NCBI RefSeq assembly: GCF_001665785.1
Contig: NZ_LZSO01000012.1
Coordinates: 1-64,000 of the forward strand
Length of the DNA: 64,000 bases
Direction of reading: 5' to 3'
Source of the DNA: Mycolicibacterium peregrinum
GTDB taxonomy: Bacteria; Actinomycetota; Actinomycetes; Mycobacteriales; Mycobacteriaceae
Under the pieces are notes generated by a model that saw nothing but the letters and a program-made list of their open reading frames with translations, was not told the origin of the DNA and made no database searches. Position numbers and translations under genes: made by a program. Positions 62,896 to 64,000 of this stretch are shown here, one piece after another (position 1 is the first letter of the stretch; every line of letters begins with the position of its first letter).

Positions 62896-62918
62896 CAACG
62901 TTCCATTAAGGAATGTTG
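62896..62918. promoter_or_regulatory. Dyad upstream of mmpS, probable TetR operator
   Basis: CAACGTTCC-N5-GGAATGTTG, 9-base arms with one mismatch, about 95 bases upstream of mmpS. Its position in the promoter region of mmpS-mmpL-tetR suggests autoregulation by the TetR protein. The rest of the 305-base gap (62802-63106) is AT-richer than its surroundings and shows no gene. Confidence 0.6.
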
Positions 62919-63106
62919 ATCTTCCTCACAGTTACTTCACAAACGGAATTTTTAGCCCCCCGCGAGCCAGTGTGCAGCGCACACGGCTACCGGGATGTGG
63001 CTCCAGCGAACAAGATTGGGCCTCGAAGTCTGCGGCCCCGGAAGCTCGTCGGCACTGTTCGCGGTTTGCCGTCGCAATCGATAGCTGCCTCGGACCTGTG
63101 ACCCGA

Positions 63107-64000
63107 CTACGCAGTGACCAGGCGCACCGGGGCGCCGGCACAGTAGGCGGCGATGTCCTCGACGATGTCGCGGTAGAAGATGGACATGACGGTCTGGGTG
63201 ACGTAGCCGAGGTGCGGCGTGAGCAGCGTGTTGGGCAGGAATGCCAGTGGGTTGCCGGCGGGGAGCGGCTCCTGCCGGTAGACATCGAGCGCCGCGCCGC
63301 GGATCTGGTTGCTGCGCAGGGCTTCGACGAGGGCCGGCTCATCGATGAGACCGCCCCGCGAGGTGTTCACCAGGATCGCCGTCGGCTTCATTGCGGCCAG
63401 CTCGGCGCTTCCCACCAGTCCACGGGTCGATTCGGCCAGCACCATGTGCAGCGATACCACGTCGGCGTCGGCGAACAGCGTATCCCGCCCCACCCGCGTG
63501 ACGCCGGCTTTGGCGGCGCGCTCGTCGGTGAGGTTGGGGCTCCACGCGATGACGTCCATGCCGAATGCCTTGCCGATCGCCGCCACCCTGCTGCCGATCC
63601 GGCCCACCCCGACCAGCCCCAGGGTGGCCCCGGACAGGTCGGTGCCGACGGTGCTCTGCCACAGCCCGTCGCGGATGCGCCGATCCTCGGTGACCAGGTG
63701 GCGCTGCAGCCCCAAGATCAGGGCCCAGGTGTGTTCGACGGTCGGGGTGATGGCGCCGCCGGTCCCCGAGACGGTGATGCCGAGGCGCTGTGCTGCGGCG
63801 ACGTCGATGGCGGCATTGAAGGGGCCGGTCGTCACGAGCAATTTGAGGGCGGGCAGTTGGGCGAGCAGCAGTGCGTCGAGCGGGGTGCGTTCCCGCATCG
63901 CGACGACGACCTCATGGCCGGCCAGGGCCTCGATCAGTGCCGGACCGGGTGCGATGTGTTCCCTGAGGGCGGTGATCTGAACGGTACCAGGGATCGGTGA
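63107..64000 (-). CDS. D-2-hydroxyacid dehydrogenase family protein, 5' end outside the window
   Basis: An NAD-dependent 2-hydroxyacid dehydrogenase (phosphoglycerate dehydrogenase-like). The nucleotide motif is GLVGVGRIGSRVAA. The catalytic arginine is in VNTSRGGLID, the glutamate is in VYRQEPLPAG and the histidine is in LTPHLGYVTQ. The frame stays open from the ATG at 63898 upstream to position 64000 (34 more codons, including TALREHIAPGPALIEALAGH). The true start therefore lies beyond the window and the visible part is 297 residues. The substrate is unknown. Confidence 0.9.
   Translation of the reverse strand, partial: SPIPGTVQITALREHIAPGPALIEALAGHEVVVAMRERTPLDALLLAQLPALKLLVTTGPFNAAIDVAAAQRLGITVSGTGGAITPTVEHTWALILGLQRHLVTEDRRIRDGLWQSTVGTDLSGATLGLVGVGRIGSRVAAIGKAFGMDVIAWSPNLTDERAAKAGVTRVGRDTLFADADVVSLHMVLAESTRGLVGSAELAAMKPTAILVNTSRGGLIDEPALVEALRSNQIRGAALDVYRQEPLPAGNPLAFLPNTLLTPHLGYVTQTVMSIFYRDIVEDIAAYCAGAPVRLVTA

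Noticed and set aside
1-64000. CRISPR arrays, rRNA or tRNA genes, insertion sequences and prophage genes.
   Set aside because: Reading both strands I saw no regularly spaced repeats, no transposase or integrase-like protein, and no recognisable RNA gene other than the riboswitch.

Overview
The window is high-GC actinobacterial DNA, most likely from a fast-growing Mycobacterium (Mycolicibacterium type). Evidence: a PPE-family protein, MmpS/MmpL transporters, a PknH-sensor-domain lipoprotein, mycobactin side-chain genes (mbtK-mbtL-mbtM), a mycobacterial-type MTHFR, and many GTG/TTG starts. The first 18 bases match the Nextera transposase mosaic end, so position 1 is a contig end carrying adapter. 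The last gene runs off position 64000.

Layout. 0.5-4.6 kb: a secreted protein, a lipoprotein, then metE behind a cobalamin riboswitch. 4.6-8.8 kb: a GntR regulator divergent from an FMN monooxygenase / CoA-transferase / CitE-like lyase operon, with a perfect 16-bp palindrome between them. 8.8-9.6 kb: an O-methyltransferase-like gene. 9.7-27.8 kb: a metal-handling supercluster. 28-34 kb: an NMT1-type ABC uptake operon with M24, RidA and KdgD-like genes. 34-42.8 kb: prpR and the methylcitrate cycle genes prpDBC, then pyruvate carboxylase. 42.8-44.5 kb: MTHFR and a frameshifted folP-like gene. 45-47.6 kb: mycobactin acyl-chain genes. 48-57 kb: an oxidoreductase/carbohydrate set. 57-64 kb: MarR, an alpha/beta hydrolase, mmpS-mmpL-tetR and a partial 2-hydroxyacid dehydrogenase.

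The centre of interest is 9.7-27.8 kb. It holds the isonitrile lipopeptide pathway (PPE, ScoE-type oxygenase, FcoT/ScoD, FadD10/ScoC, ACP/ScoB and a one-module C-A-PCP-R synthetase). These genes are contiguous with an HMA copper chaperone, a PepSY membrane protein, sigma factor SigC, the copper P-type ATPase CtpB, a 36-residue seven-cysteine metallothionein, a CopD/CtaG protein (Rv0102 type), a His/Met-rich DUF5134 protein and a zinc-finger anti-sigma-like protein. In M. tuberculosis sigC lies far from Rv0096-Rv0103c; here it sits inside the set. Seven transcription units carry the same promoter, (C/A)(G/C)GGAACT-N16-CGAC(C/T)(A/C), with an invariant 17-base gap between GGAAC and CGAC. This reads as one SigC-controlled copper acquisition, transport and buffering regulon encoded at a single locus.
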